NCBI RefSeq assembly: GCF_000092065.1
Contig: NC_009362.1
Location: 502,501 to 566,500 of the forward strand
Length of the DNA: 64,000 bases
DNA from: Ostreococcus lucimarinus CCE9901
Lineage: Eukaryota; Chlorophyta; Mamiellophyceae; Mamiellales; Bathycoccaceae
Reading direction: 5' to 3'
A program made the translations under genes and the position numbers. Numbering within the stretch: position 1 is the first letter of the stretch; every line of letters starts with the position of its first letter. The notes under the pieces were generated by a model, which saw only the letters and a list, made by a program, of their open reading frames with translations, had not been told where the DNA came from and did no database searches. Below, piece after piece: positions 56,253 to 64,000 of this stretch.

Positions 56253-57485
56253 ATGGACGTCGAGCGCGACGCGGCGCGCGCGCTCGCGGCGATGTCGACG
56301 ACGATCGAGCGCGCGACGACGACGCGCGACCGCGCGAACGACGCGCGACTCGGGTCGGGCGCGCGACGCGAGACGATGGACGAGGCGAAGGGCGCGACGG
56401 CGACGGCGCGAGGATCGGCGACGAGGGCGGCGTCGGCGCGCGAGACGGCGGTGCGAACGCCGATGATTCGCGAGGCGCGGCGGCGGGCGACGACGAGGAC
56501 GAGGACGCGCGAGGGGGGGGAGGGCGGGCGCGGGGCGCGCGAGGACGGTTTGAAATTCAAAGTCGGCGGCGACGACGAGACGCGGTCGACGAGAGGGGCG
56601 AGCGCGAGCGCGTCGGGGGGGGCGCGCGAGGCGGTGGTGGTTGGAATGCGATTAGACGCGCTGTTTGACGCCGCCGCGGATCGGGAGACGAGGGATTCGG
56701 AAGCGGCGACGAGGGCGGACGATTTGACGGCGTTCGCGGCGGCGATGACGCCGCGGGCGCGCGAGAGAGCGCCGCGGCGCGCGCTGGCGGTGTACGAGAA
56801 GACATTCGTGTGTGGGATAGGAGGGTGTGAGAAGAGTTACGGGAGCGCTTCGAGTTTGTGCGCGCATAAACGAGCGAGACATCCGGGTTGGCGCGAAGCG
56901 GCGACCGCGACGAAGGCGACGACGATCAAGAAGGAAGACGACGAAGACGTGATCGACGGCGCCGGAGACGCCGGAGACGCGGTCGATGATGATGGTAACG
57001 TCTTCGACGACGCGTCGATGCGCCTGGCGCGCAAACGCGGGGCGAGCGGTTTGAACGACGCGAACCGCGCGTCGGCGCTCGGCGCCTACTTTGAAATCGT
57101 CGCCGCGGATGCGCACGGACGTTTGAGTTCGGCGAATCGAACCAAACGGCGTCTCGTTCGTCTTTCTAAAGACGCGGGCGCGTGCGCGAACGACCCGAGC
57201 GAGCCCGCGGAACGGCGCGCCGCCGCCGCCGCCGCCGCGCGCGTCTTCGCGACGGTGGAAGAGTCCGTCGACGGCGAGCAAGAGCGCGCCAGCGCTTGGT
57301 TACACACCCTCGACGACGCCTCGAGGGCGGTTTCGAAAACTCAAACCTCGTCGTCGATCATCGACGCACGAGCGCTCGACCCGGACGCGCGTTCGCACGC
57401 GCCGGAGCTCGTCCGCGCGTGCGTTCGGCACCGCATCGCTCGCGTCTTACGCCGAGCCTTCGTCCAAGCCGCGTCGCCGGCGTGA
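56253..57485 (+). CDS. C2H2 zinc-finger protein
   Basis: The 410-residue protein has one clear C2H2 zinc finger near residues 187-211: CGIGGCEKSYGSASSLCAHKRARH, split here as CGIGGCEKSYG and SSLCAHKRARH. The first 180 residues are Ala/Arg/Thr-rich and disordered. The region after the finger contains an acidic stretch and a helical segment with RTKRRLVRLSKDAG. A nuclear DNA- or RNA-binding role is likely but no family is recognised. The ATG at 56253 starts MDVERDAARAL; the open frame upstream is arginine-rich. Confidence 0.65.
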   Translation: MDVERDAARALAAMSTTIERATTTRDRANDARLGSGARRETMDEAKGATATARGSATRAASARETAVRTPMIREARRRATTRTRTREGGEGGRGAREDGLKFKVGGDDETRSTRGASASASGGAREAVVVGMRLDALFDAAADRETRDSEAATRADDLTAFAAAMTPRARERAPRRALAVYEKTFVCGIGGCEKSYGSASSLCAHKRARHPGWREAATATKATTIKKEDDEDVIDGAGDAGDAVDDDGNVFDDASMRLARKRGASGLNDANRASALGAYFEIVAADAHGRLSSANRTKRRLVRLSKDAGACANDPSEPAERRAAAAAAARVFATVEESVDGEQERASAWLHTLDDASRAVSKTQTSSSIIDARALDPDARSHAPELVRACVRHRIARVLRRAFVQAASPA

Positions 57486-57654
57486 TTTATTTCATTTTTA
57501 ATACTATTTCCCGACCGAACGCCAGCGAAACCGATCGCGTCGATCGCTGCCTCGCGGCCGTGCCCGGCCCATCATGAGCAGCCCGGCCGGTCACGGCGCG
57601 GGCGGCGTCAACAGTTAAAATAGTGACAATAAGAGAAGACAATTTTTACCGCAC

Positions 57655-58323
57655 ATGCGCGCGCGCGCCTCGCCCGTCGGCGCGCGCGCGATGGGCGCCC
57701 CCACCCGCGGCGCCGCCCGCGCGCCTCGCGCGACGCTCCCCGAGCTCGACGCGCGCGCCGACGCGCGTCCGATCCGTCCCCGCCACCTCGTCGCGAACGA
57801 AATCATCGTCGTCGACGACGCCCTCACCGCGCGAGACTGCGCGCGAATCGTCGACGCGATCGGCGATGACTTCGCGGCGAGCTCGAGCCGCGGACCGCGG
57901 CACGGCGAGGCGCGGCGACGAAACGGACGGTTCGCGGAGACGAGCGAGGCGTTCGCGCGACGGCTGTACGAGAGGGCGAACGTCGCGGCGACGTTTGGAT
58001 TTGAAATCGACGACGCGGTGGGATTGAATCCAAACATACGAGTGTATCGGTATCGAGCGCGCGAACACTTCGGCGCGCACGTCGACGAGCGCGTGACGGC
58101 GCTCGGGAGACGAAGTAAGTACACGGCGTTGTTTTATCTGAGCGAAGACGTCGAGGGCGGGTCGACTATTTTTTACGACGAGGTCGGAGAAGAACGGTGT
58201 CGAGTGCGACCGAAGATCGGACGGGCGCTTTATTTCAGGCACGGTGCGGACATGCCCGAGCACGAGGGGGAGGAAGTGCGCGAGGGGACGAAGTACGTGC
58301 TCAGGAGCGACGTGTTGTTTTGA
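57655..58323 (+). CDS. Prolyl 4-hydroxylase-like 2-oxoglutarate/Fe(II) oxygenase
   Basis: The 222-residue enzyme has the P4H fold. The iron ligands are His and Asp in FGAHVDERV near residue 142 and a distal His in MPEHEGEEV near 203. A basic residue for 2-oxoglutarate binding follows in REGTKYVLRSDV. Supporting blocks are IRVYRYRAREHF and YTALFYLSEDVEGGSTIFY. Hydroxylases of this kind act on prolines in cell-wall or signalling proteins, or on ribosomal protein uS12. The substrate here is unknown. No signal peptide or membrane span is visible, and the N-terminus is basic, so it may be organellar. An ATG at 57691 is an alternative start. Confidence 0.85.
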   Translation: MRARASPVGARAMGAPTRGAARAPRATLPELDARADARPIRPRHLVANEIIVVDDALTARDCARIVDAIGDDFAASSSRGPRHGEARRRNGRFAETSEAFARRLYERANVAATFGFEIDDAVGLNPNIRVYRYRAREHFGAHVDERVTALGRRSKYTALFYLSEDVEGGSTIFYDEVGEERCRVRPKIGRALYFRHGADMPEHEGEEVREGTKYVLRSDVLF

Positions 58324-58416
58324 TGAGATGATGTACTGTACAGTCGTCGTCGCGAAAACTAGATGAAGAGCGAGCGGGAGTAGGAGTAGAGTAGGAGTAG
58401 AACAGGTGTGATCGAA

Positions 58417-60105
58417 TCAGCGCTTGAACATGCCCGTGAACGTGGTCGGTCCCTTTTCGCCACCGTTTTCTCGCACGCCGGGGGCGCGCGAACGCGTCGC
58501 CGCAAAGTCGCGCAAGAATTGCGAATCGCCCGCTTCGAAACCCAACAGAGAATCGGAGATACCCATACCCATCGCGTTGAGCGTGTCGCCACCGCCAAAA
58601 TCAGGAATTCCTGGTTCTATGTCGTCTATACCATCGAGCACACCGAGAAGCGATGCGTCGGAGTGTGGCATAAGTTTCGACTTCTTGGGCGAGCGGAAAA
58701 TGTCGCTCAGCGGAGGCGCCGCGGGCTGGGAGTTGACGCGCGCCAGCGGTTGACGCCCACGGGAACCAAGCGTAGGTGGAGGATTCGTGTCGCCGATATC
58801 GGCGAAGTCGCCCATCGTAAGCTCACCGGTCCCAATGTCTAACGGTTGCTTTACCGTCTTCGTCGCCGGCGTGTCGCCGGGAATCGGATCGAAAGTGACG
58901 GCGCCGATGGAGATGCCGCTGAACGCGTTAGACTTGCGTTTCTCGACCGTCTTCGGCGGCGTTTGACCGGGCGCGCGTGCCTTAGTCTCGTGCACCCACG
59001 CATATCGCAACCGAAAACACCTCGGTTCGTCCAGAGAAGCGAACAGGTCCGTCATCTTCAAGTCGCCAAACTTGACGTTCCAAGGACCGAGGGCGCCGGA
59101 TGCGCTTGAAAACGGGTAAATTTGTAAAATATGACTCGGCGTCGGCCGCGCATGCACCCACTTCTCGCTCAAGTGCAACGCGAGAGACGACACGGTCTTC
59201 CTTTGCCTCAACGCAAGCTCTAAAATCGGATTGAACCCTTTCGTCCCGGCGACTTGGTCGTACGTCTCCCGGTTGAGCGGGAACATTTGCACCACAAATT
59301 TAGGCTTGCCGTTTTCGACGATGACCGAGTCCGTCCCTTCAATATTCTCCCCGAACTCATCCACTACATCGTGCGTCACGTCAGTCTTCGCCACGGCGTC
59401 ACCTTTCCCGCGCCCGCTCGCCTCCATCTCGCCCATATTCCGCCACTCCGGCCGAAGCCCGGTCGCGCTCAAGTCTCTCCGCAGCGCCTCGGCGCACTTC
59501 TTTTGCAGCCCGTGCACCTTCGACCCCAATCGCTGTCCAAATGCCCGCACACTCTCACCCTCCAACCCCGCCGCCTGGCGAAACTTCCAATATGATCGAA
59601 ACGCCTCCAAAACCTCCCTCTTGTCCTTCGTATCCAAGCTCAAATTCAAACTCTTCAGGCACCCCTGCAACCGCCGCGTCGCGTTGAATCGAAACTTTTG
59701 CACCAACTTCCGATCCCGCTCGTACGGCGCCCGCTCCATCGCATCACACACTTTCTTCATGTTCCCATTCGTGCTCAGATACGTCTCGTAAAACATCCTC
59801 TCTTCCTCCAGCGTCCATTCCTTCTTCGCGTCGCGTCGCCCGTCGTCCTCGTCGTCCTCGTCCGCCTCCTCATCGCTCGCCAAGCTCCCCATCGGGCTCG
59901 ATTCGCTCTCCAGGCTCCCCATCGGTTGACTTCCGCTCGCGCTCGCGTCGTCCGCGTCCGCGCGTTCGTCGCTCGCGCGTTCGTCGCCGTCGCGCGTCGT
60001 CGTTCGATCGACGTCTTCACCGTCGTCGATCGACGACGCCTCGCGCGCGCGCGCCGCGACGGCGTCCGTCGCGCGCGTCGGCGCGGCTAACAGTGCCGTC
60101 ATCAT
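58417..60105 (-). CDS. CRAMPED/TKI1-like SANT-domain protein
   Basis: The 562-residue protein resembles animal CRAMP1 and plant TSL-kinase-interacting protein 1. A SANT/Myb-like domain at about residues 95-150 reads EWTLEEERMFYETYLSTNGN. A second conserved region near 245-350 has VVQMFPLNRETYDQ, NPILELALRQRKTVSSLALH, HILQIYPFSS and CFRLRYAWV. Such proteins bind chromatin and, in animals, help express linker histone H1 genes. The acidic N-terminus and Pro/Gly-rich C-terminus look disordered. The longer open frame to 60180 has no ATG, so the tandem ATGs at 60105/60102 are the start. Confidence 0.82.
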   Translation of the reverse strand: MMTALLAAPTRATDAVAARAREASSIDDGEDVDRTTTRDGDERASDERADADDASASGSQPMGSLESESSPMGSLASDEEADEDDEDDGRRDAKKEWTLEEERMFYETYLSTNGNMKKVCDAMERAPYERDRKLVQKFRFNATRRLQGCLKSLNLSLDTKDKREVLEAFRSYWKFRQAAGLEGESVRAFGQRLGSKVHGLQKKCAEALRRDLSATGLRPEWRNMGEMEASGRGKGDAVAKTDVTHDVVDEFGENIEGTDSVIVENGKPKFVVQMFPLNRETYDQVAGTKGFNPILELALRQRKTVSSLALHLSEKWVHARPTPSHILQIYPFSSASGALGPWNVKFGDLKMTDLFASLDEPRCFRLRYAWVHETKARAPGQTPPKTVEKRKSNAFSGISIGAVTFDPIPGDTPATKTVKQPLDIGTGELTMGDFADIGDTNPPPTLGSRGRQPLARVNSQPAAPPLSDIFRSPKKSKLMPHSDASLLGVLDGIDDIEPGIPDFGGGDTLNAMGMGISDSLLGFEAGDSQFLRDFAATRSRAPGVRENGGEKGPTTFTGMFKR

Positions 60106-60399
60106 GCGCGCCGCGCGCGTCGCCGCGACTCCGCGCGTCGATCGCGCGTCGCCGCGCGCGCGAATGAGGTTTGAATTCAAATATTTGAATCGTCGTTTTG
60201 ACGATCGACCGCACTCCGACGCGTCGCGCCTCGCCTCTTCGCGCGCGACGCGCGTCGCGCGCTCGAGACCGTCGCTCGCGACGCGCGACGGCGATCGAGC
60301 GCGCGTCGCGCGCGCGCGCGCGCTCGACGAGGCCCGCGGCGCGAGGTTTCCGCGCGACGGTCGCGACCGGCGAGGGCGTTGACTCGAGCGCGCGACGAC

Positions 60400-61773
60400 A
60401 TGGACGCGCCGGGCGCGTCGCCGACGTCGCGCATGATACGCGAGCTCGCGGCGGAGGTGCTGCGAACGCCCGAGGGCGCGGCGCGGGCGAAGGCGAGCGA
60501 TGCGGGACGGCGAGGGCGCGCGCGCGAGGACGGCGAGGGCGACGCGTTGACCGACGGCGGCGCGGCGACGGGGAGGGAGACGGAGGACGCGTCTATGGCG
60601 ACGAGCGCGTTCGAACGGCGGTTAGAGATGCTTGAACGCGAGGCAGAGCGCGTGGGGGTGAGTCTGGAGCGAGACGAGGCGGAGACGCGATCTGCGGCGG
60701 CGCGCGCGACGAGCGACGCGGAGCGCGAGGCGCTCGCGGCGGCGGCGGCGCGACGGGCGGCGGCGGCGGTCGAGGCCAGAGATGTGAGCCTGCGGGACGC
60801 GTTGAAAACGAAAGAACGCGCGATCGAGAGTCTCAGTGCGAGTTTGGCGTCGACGCGGGAGTCGTACGAGCGACGGTTACGCGTCGAGGCGGAGGCGAGC
60901 GCGGCGAACGCGGCGAGGGAGGAGGCTTTGCGGGGCGATATGCGCGCGCTGAGCGAGCGCGTGCGCTCGCTAGAGACGAAAGCGGAGGTTCGTGAACACA
61001 GGATAGCGTCGCAGCACGAGACGATCGGCAAGTTGACTCGCGATCTCGAAGCGAAGCGAGCGTTTGACGTGGAAGTCGCCGACCAGACGCGGACGTTGGA
61101 GATTGATCGTTTGGAACAGCGTTTGAGCGCCAGCGAGGCGCGCGCCGACGCGGCGGAACGGAAATTAGAGACATACTTTCTCGAGAAAGTTTCACTCGAG
61201 CGCGAGATCGCCGACTTGCGGGAGCGACTCGCGCGCGTACCCTCACAAGAGGCGCAAGACGAGGCGTTTCGTCTTCGAGTCGAGCGCGCCGCCGAGGCGA
61301 GAATCGCCACCGAACGGCTGGTGAACGAAGAGATGCAGACCAAAGCCGAACTCGCCGGGCTGTTCGCGCAAATTCGCGAGATGACGCTTCGAAGCGCGGG
61401 CGTGACGTCCGCGCCGCCGCCGACGGCGACGAGCGCCGCCGACGAACTCGCGCGAGTGAAGCGCGCCGCCGAAGCCGAAATCGAGTCCCGCGAGCGCGAG
61501 TTCGCGAGTCTCCAGGCCGACATCGGGCGTGAAAACGCCACCCTTCGTCGCGAACTCGCGTCGGTGCGCGCGAAGCTCAACGCCAAATTGGGCGTCGGAG
61601 CCGCGACGAACGCCGAATCCGAATCGTCGCCGTGGGCCGCCGAATTCTCCTTCGCCTCTCCCGCCTCCTTCGCCGCCGTCGAGTCTTCGCCATCGCGAAA
61701 ACCATCTCGCGCGTCTCCGTGCGATTCCACGGAGTCCTTCATAGAAATCATCCCGAGCGCCCGTGACGTGTAG
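60400..61773 (+). CDS. Long coiled-coil protein of unknown function
   Basis: The 457-residue protein is mostly coiled coil. From about residue 70 to 390 it keeps heptad-like Leu/Ala with dense Glu and Arg (LEREAERVGVSLERDEAE, ALSERVRSLETKAEVREH, LEQRLSASEARADAAERKLE). The last 60 residues are Ser/Pro-rich. It could be a cytoskeletal, Golgi or centrosome-like scaffold; sequence alone does not tell. Codon and amino-acid use is normal over the full length, which argues for a real gene. Confidence 0.72.
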   Translation: MDAPGASPTSRMIRELAAEVLRTPEGAARAKASDAGRRGRAREDGEGDALTDGGAATGRETEDASMATSAFERRLEMLEREAERVGVSLERDEAETRSAAARATSDAEREALAAAAARRAAAAVEARDVSLRDALKTKERAIESLSASLASTRESYERRLRVEAEASAANAAREEALRGDMRALSERVRSLETKAEVREHRIASQHETIGKLTRDLEAKRAFDVEVADQTRTLEIDRLEQRLSASEARADAAERKLETYFLEKVSLEREIADLRERLARVPSQEAQDEAFRLRVERAAEARIATERLVNEEMQTKAELAGLFAQIREMTLRSAGVTSAPPPTATSAADELARVKRAAEAEIESREREFASLQADIGRENATLRRELASVRAKLNAKLGVGAATNAESESSPWAAEFSFASPASFAAVESSPSRKPSRASPCDSTESFIEIIPSARDV

Positions 61774-61835
61774 TGCGACGCCGCGACGCTCGCGCGCTCG
61801 CCTCTTCTTCTTCGCTCGCCGCCGCACTCGTCGTC

Positions 61836-63209
61836 ATGCGTCCCTTCACCACCGACGCCGACGCGCTGGTGTGCCTGAACAATCGAGAGTTCATCGTGGA
61901 CGCCCTGCGCGGCGACGACGAGGGCGGCCCGTTCCGCGGCGACGGACGCGAGCCCGACGACGCGCGCGCGGGCGCCGACTTTGAAATCAAACTCGGCCCG
62001 CTCGAGGGCGTCTGCGTCGTCCGTCTCGGGCGCACGATCGCGTGCGCGTCGACGAGCGCGATGTTAGAGCGGCCGCAGAGCGCCGGGGCGTCGTCCGAGG
62101 GCGTCCTGCGCGTGGATTGCGAGTTTTCGAGCGGGGCGTGCGAGGGGTTCGCGCGCGAGGGACGAGCGAATCGAGAGACGCGACAGAGAGCGAAGGATTT
62201 GGGCGCGCTGCTCGAGCGCGGGCTGAAGGATGCGCGAGCGGTGGACGTGGAGTCGCTGTGCGTGCTGGCGGGGAAGCGGGTGTGGGTGGTGACGTGCGCG
62301 GTGACGATTTTGGCGCACGACGGAAACTTGGCGGGCGCCGCGAGTCTGGCGGCGTGCGGATCGTTGATGACGTATCGTCGCCCCGAATGCGCGGTCGATC
62401 CGAACACTGGAACGGTGACCGTGCACAGCGCGGACGCGCGAGAGGCGATACCGCTGAATATGCATCACTTTCCCATCGCGTCGACGTATTGCTTCTTCGA
62501 CGAGGTTCCCGGGTTAGCCGTGGCGGATCCGACGTTGGAGGAGGAAGTCACCGCGGATGCCTCTATCGTGGTCGTCGTCAACACGCACGATGAAGTCTGC
62601 GCGTTGTCTAAGACTGGAAACGGCGTGCCGAGCGAGGACTTGAAGCGATGCGTGCGGAACGCTTCGCGAACGGCGCGCGAGTGGACCGAACTCCTCAAGG
62701 AAGCCGCCGCCGATTTCGAAGCCGATCGCTTGGCGAATAAAGTGCGCACGCATTACGACGGATACAGAGACGCCCCAGACGACGACTATTTGCTCGACGC
62801 ATTTTACAAGCCCGGACAAAACCTCGGCGTCGAAGGCGACGCCGAGCCCGCGAACGGCGAACCGCAGAGCGACAGCGCGGAGGACGAAGACAGCGACGCC
62901 ACGGACGCCGACGCCGTGGACGCCGACGCCGTGGACGACGCCGACGCACCATCGACTTCCAAGGCGTCGCGCGCGAAACCGACCAAACTCGCGCCAGAGA
63001 AGCCGCGCGACGATTCGGACGACGACGTGCGATTCGACGCCGACGACGACATCGACGCTCTCTTCGCCAAGGCTGAAAAGAAGAACAAGAACAAACTCGG
63101 CGCGTGGGACGAACTCCCTGGCGACGGCACCGACCTCGCGAGCGCCCTCAAACCTCGCAAAAAGCTCAAGAAGACTTCGAGCTCGAAAAAATCCACCAAG
63201 AAGCGATGA
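61836..63209 (+). CDS. RRP45: Exosome subunit RRP45 (EXOSC9)
   Basis: The 457-residue protein has an RNase PH-type fold at about residues 8-285. It starts CLNNREFIVDALRGDDEG and has LGRTIACASTSAMLERP, FSSGACEGF, LCVLAGKRVWVVTCAVTILAH and the second-half HHFPIASTYCFFDEVPG. RRP45 is an inactive ring subunit of the RNA exosome that degrades and trims RNA in nucleus and cytosol. The C-terminal 140 residues are acidic, with DADAVDADAVDDADA-type repeats, and end in a lysine-rich tail, like long EXOSC9 forms. Phosphate-binding catalytic residues are not evident, as expected. Confidence 0.9.
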   Translation: MRPFTTDADALVCLNNREFIVDALRGDDEGGPFRGDGREPDDARAGADFEIKLGPLEGVCVVRLGRTIACASTSAMLERPQSAGASSEGVLRVDCEFSSGACEGFAREGRANRETRQRAKDLGALLERGLKDARAVDVESLCVLAGKRVWVVTCAVTILAHDGNLAGAASLAACGSLMTYRRPECAVDPNTGTVTVHSADAREAIPLNMHHFPIASTYCFFDEVPGLAVADPTLEEEVTADASIVVVVNTHDEVCALSKTGNGVPSEDLKRCVRNASRTAREWTELLKEAAADFEADRLANKVRTHYDGYRDAPDDDYLLDAFYKPGQNLGVEGDAEPANGEPQSDSAEDEDSDATDADAVDADAVDDADAPSTSKASRAKPTKLAPEKPRDDSDDDVRFDADDDIDALFAKAEKKNKNKLGAWDELPGDGTDLASALKPRKKLKKTSSSKKSTKKR

Positions 63210-63462
63210 TTTCGCGCTCGCCGCGAGACGCGTCTCCCCCCTCTCTCGACGTCTTCGTCGTCCTCGCCTCACCCTCCCCGGTCACCACCGCGATTTGTAT
63301 TATTTTTACAGCCCTCTCCCATCGCCCATCGTCACCGCGTCTTCGCCGCCCGCTCCAGACCGCCTCTCTCGCCGCCGCTCGCCCGCCTCGAGGGGGGCGG
63401 TTCCCGAGGTCTTAGGGCAACTTCATCGCTCGACGTCCACCTCACTCGCGCGCGCGCTTCCG

Positions 63463-64000
63463 ATGCTCGCCTCGCGACACGCCCTCGCGAACACCGCGTT
63501 CGCGCGCGCGCCCGCGCGTCCGCGCGCCGCCCGCGCGTCCGCGCGCGCCTCCGTGCGCGTCCGCGCCGCGTCCACCATCTACGACTTCACGCTCAAGACG
63601 CTCGGCGGTGGCGCGCGCGACGCGCCCACGGACGGCGAGGACCTCCCGCTGAGCCGATACAAGGGCAAAGTCGTCCTCATCAACAACGTCGCGACGTTCT
63701 GAGGCACGACCGTCAGGGACTTTGTTCAGTTGAACGCCCTGAAGGAAAAGTACGGGGACGACTTGGTCGTCCTCGGCGTGCCGTGCAACCAATTCGGACA
63801 CCAGTGCTACGATAAAGACTTTGAATTGCTGAACACGCTGAAGTACGTGCGACCGGGAGATGGATACGAACCGAAATTCACGATCACGGGGAAGATGACG
63901 ATCAACGGGGACGAAGAGGACCCGTTTTGGACGTTTTTGAAGAATTCGATTCGCGAACCGGCGGACGACAAGGGCGGACTGGGATCGGATCACATTTATA
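63463..64000 (+). CDS. GPX: Glutathione peroxidase, selenoprotein (in-frame TGA), 3' end missing
   Basis: The frame from ATG 63463 reaches a TGA at 63700-63702 and continues in the same frame with perfect family sequence on both sides: VVLINNVATF, then GTTVRDFVQLN. The TGA is exactly where glutathione peroxidases have catalytic selenocysteine (residue 80). Gln in GVPCNQFGHQ and Trp in DPFWTFLK complete the active site. The downstream part (LLNTLKYVRPGDGYEPKF) is closer to animal GPX1 than to the plant cysteine enzymes. The basic Ala/Arg-rich first 36 residues suggest plastid or mitochondrial targeting. The C-terminus and the SECIS element lie beyond the window. Confidence 0.9.

Noticed and set aside
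57536-57600. ATGA-containing stem after the C2H2 gene as a SECIS element
   Set aside because: The gene has no in-frame TGA to decode and the AA and GA core pairs are not in place.

Overview
This is a nuclear chromosome segment of a eukaryote. Every well-conserved protein here is eukaryotic: COPII coat SEC23, ESCRT-III VPS20/CHMP6, TRAPPC3, the exosome subunit RRP45, the spliceosomal helicase PRP16 and ribosomal protein eL33. Photosystem II factor Psb27 carries a two-part transit/thylakoid-lumen presequence, so the host has a green-lineage plastid. The very high CG content, runs of GCGC, gene spacing often under 150 bp and mostly intronless genes point to a picoplanktonic prasinophyte of the Mamiellales. 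Ostreococcus-like seems most likely and Micromonas is possible; genus is inferred, not proven. I see no mobile elements, CRISPR arrays or operons.

Layout. 1-17 kb: a 5'-end fragment of a plastid-type membrane protein gene, a divergent promoter with three 91-bp tandem repeats, an UPF1-like helicase, an LRR-tRNA adenosine deaminase fusion, a UTP12-domain protein, an ePHD/AAA/Tudor chromatin ATPase, VPS20, a SirB1/transglutaminase-like protein, a small basic protein and a FAPKI-motif protein. 17.0-17.2 kb: tRNA-Pro(CGG) with two introns. 17-31 kb: small plastid-type protein, KRI1, squalene epoxidase, TRAPPC3, LETM1-like protein, proline iminopeptidase, a 59-aa membrane protein, DEAD-box helicase, eL33 and NDUFAF6. 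31-46 kb: CEP104-like protein, class 3 lipase, a strand-rich unknown, a secreted RING protein, a small unknown, PRP16 and SEC23. 47-64 kb: AFG1, Psb27, an Aha1 N-domain protein, LRAT-like protein, ankyrin protein, reticulon, TYW5-like oxygenase, C2H2 protein, prolyl 4-hydroxylase-like protein, CRAMPED/TKI1-like SANT protein, coiled-coil protein, RRP45, and a glutathione peroxidase with an in-frame TGA at its catalytic position.

The genes do not form one pathway. Themes that recur are RNA metabolism and ribosome biogenesis (UPF1-like, ADAT1, UTP12 protein, KRI1, DEAD helicase, eL33, PRP16, RRP45, TYW5), secretion (SEC23, TRAPPC3, reticulon) and organelle function (Psb27, NDUFAF6, AFG1, LETM1-like).

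Seven protein genes needed splicing to make sense of them. Their introns follow one pattern: GTGCG (once GTTCG) at the 5' end, CTGAC 16-31 nt before the 3' end, then AG, all near the start of the gene. The strongest oddity is that the first intron of the tRNA-Pro gene, in its D arm, has the same pattern (GTGAGT...CTGAC...AG). Starts are the most in-frame plausible ATG; no transcript data were available.
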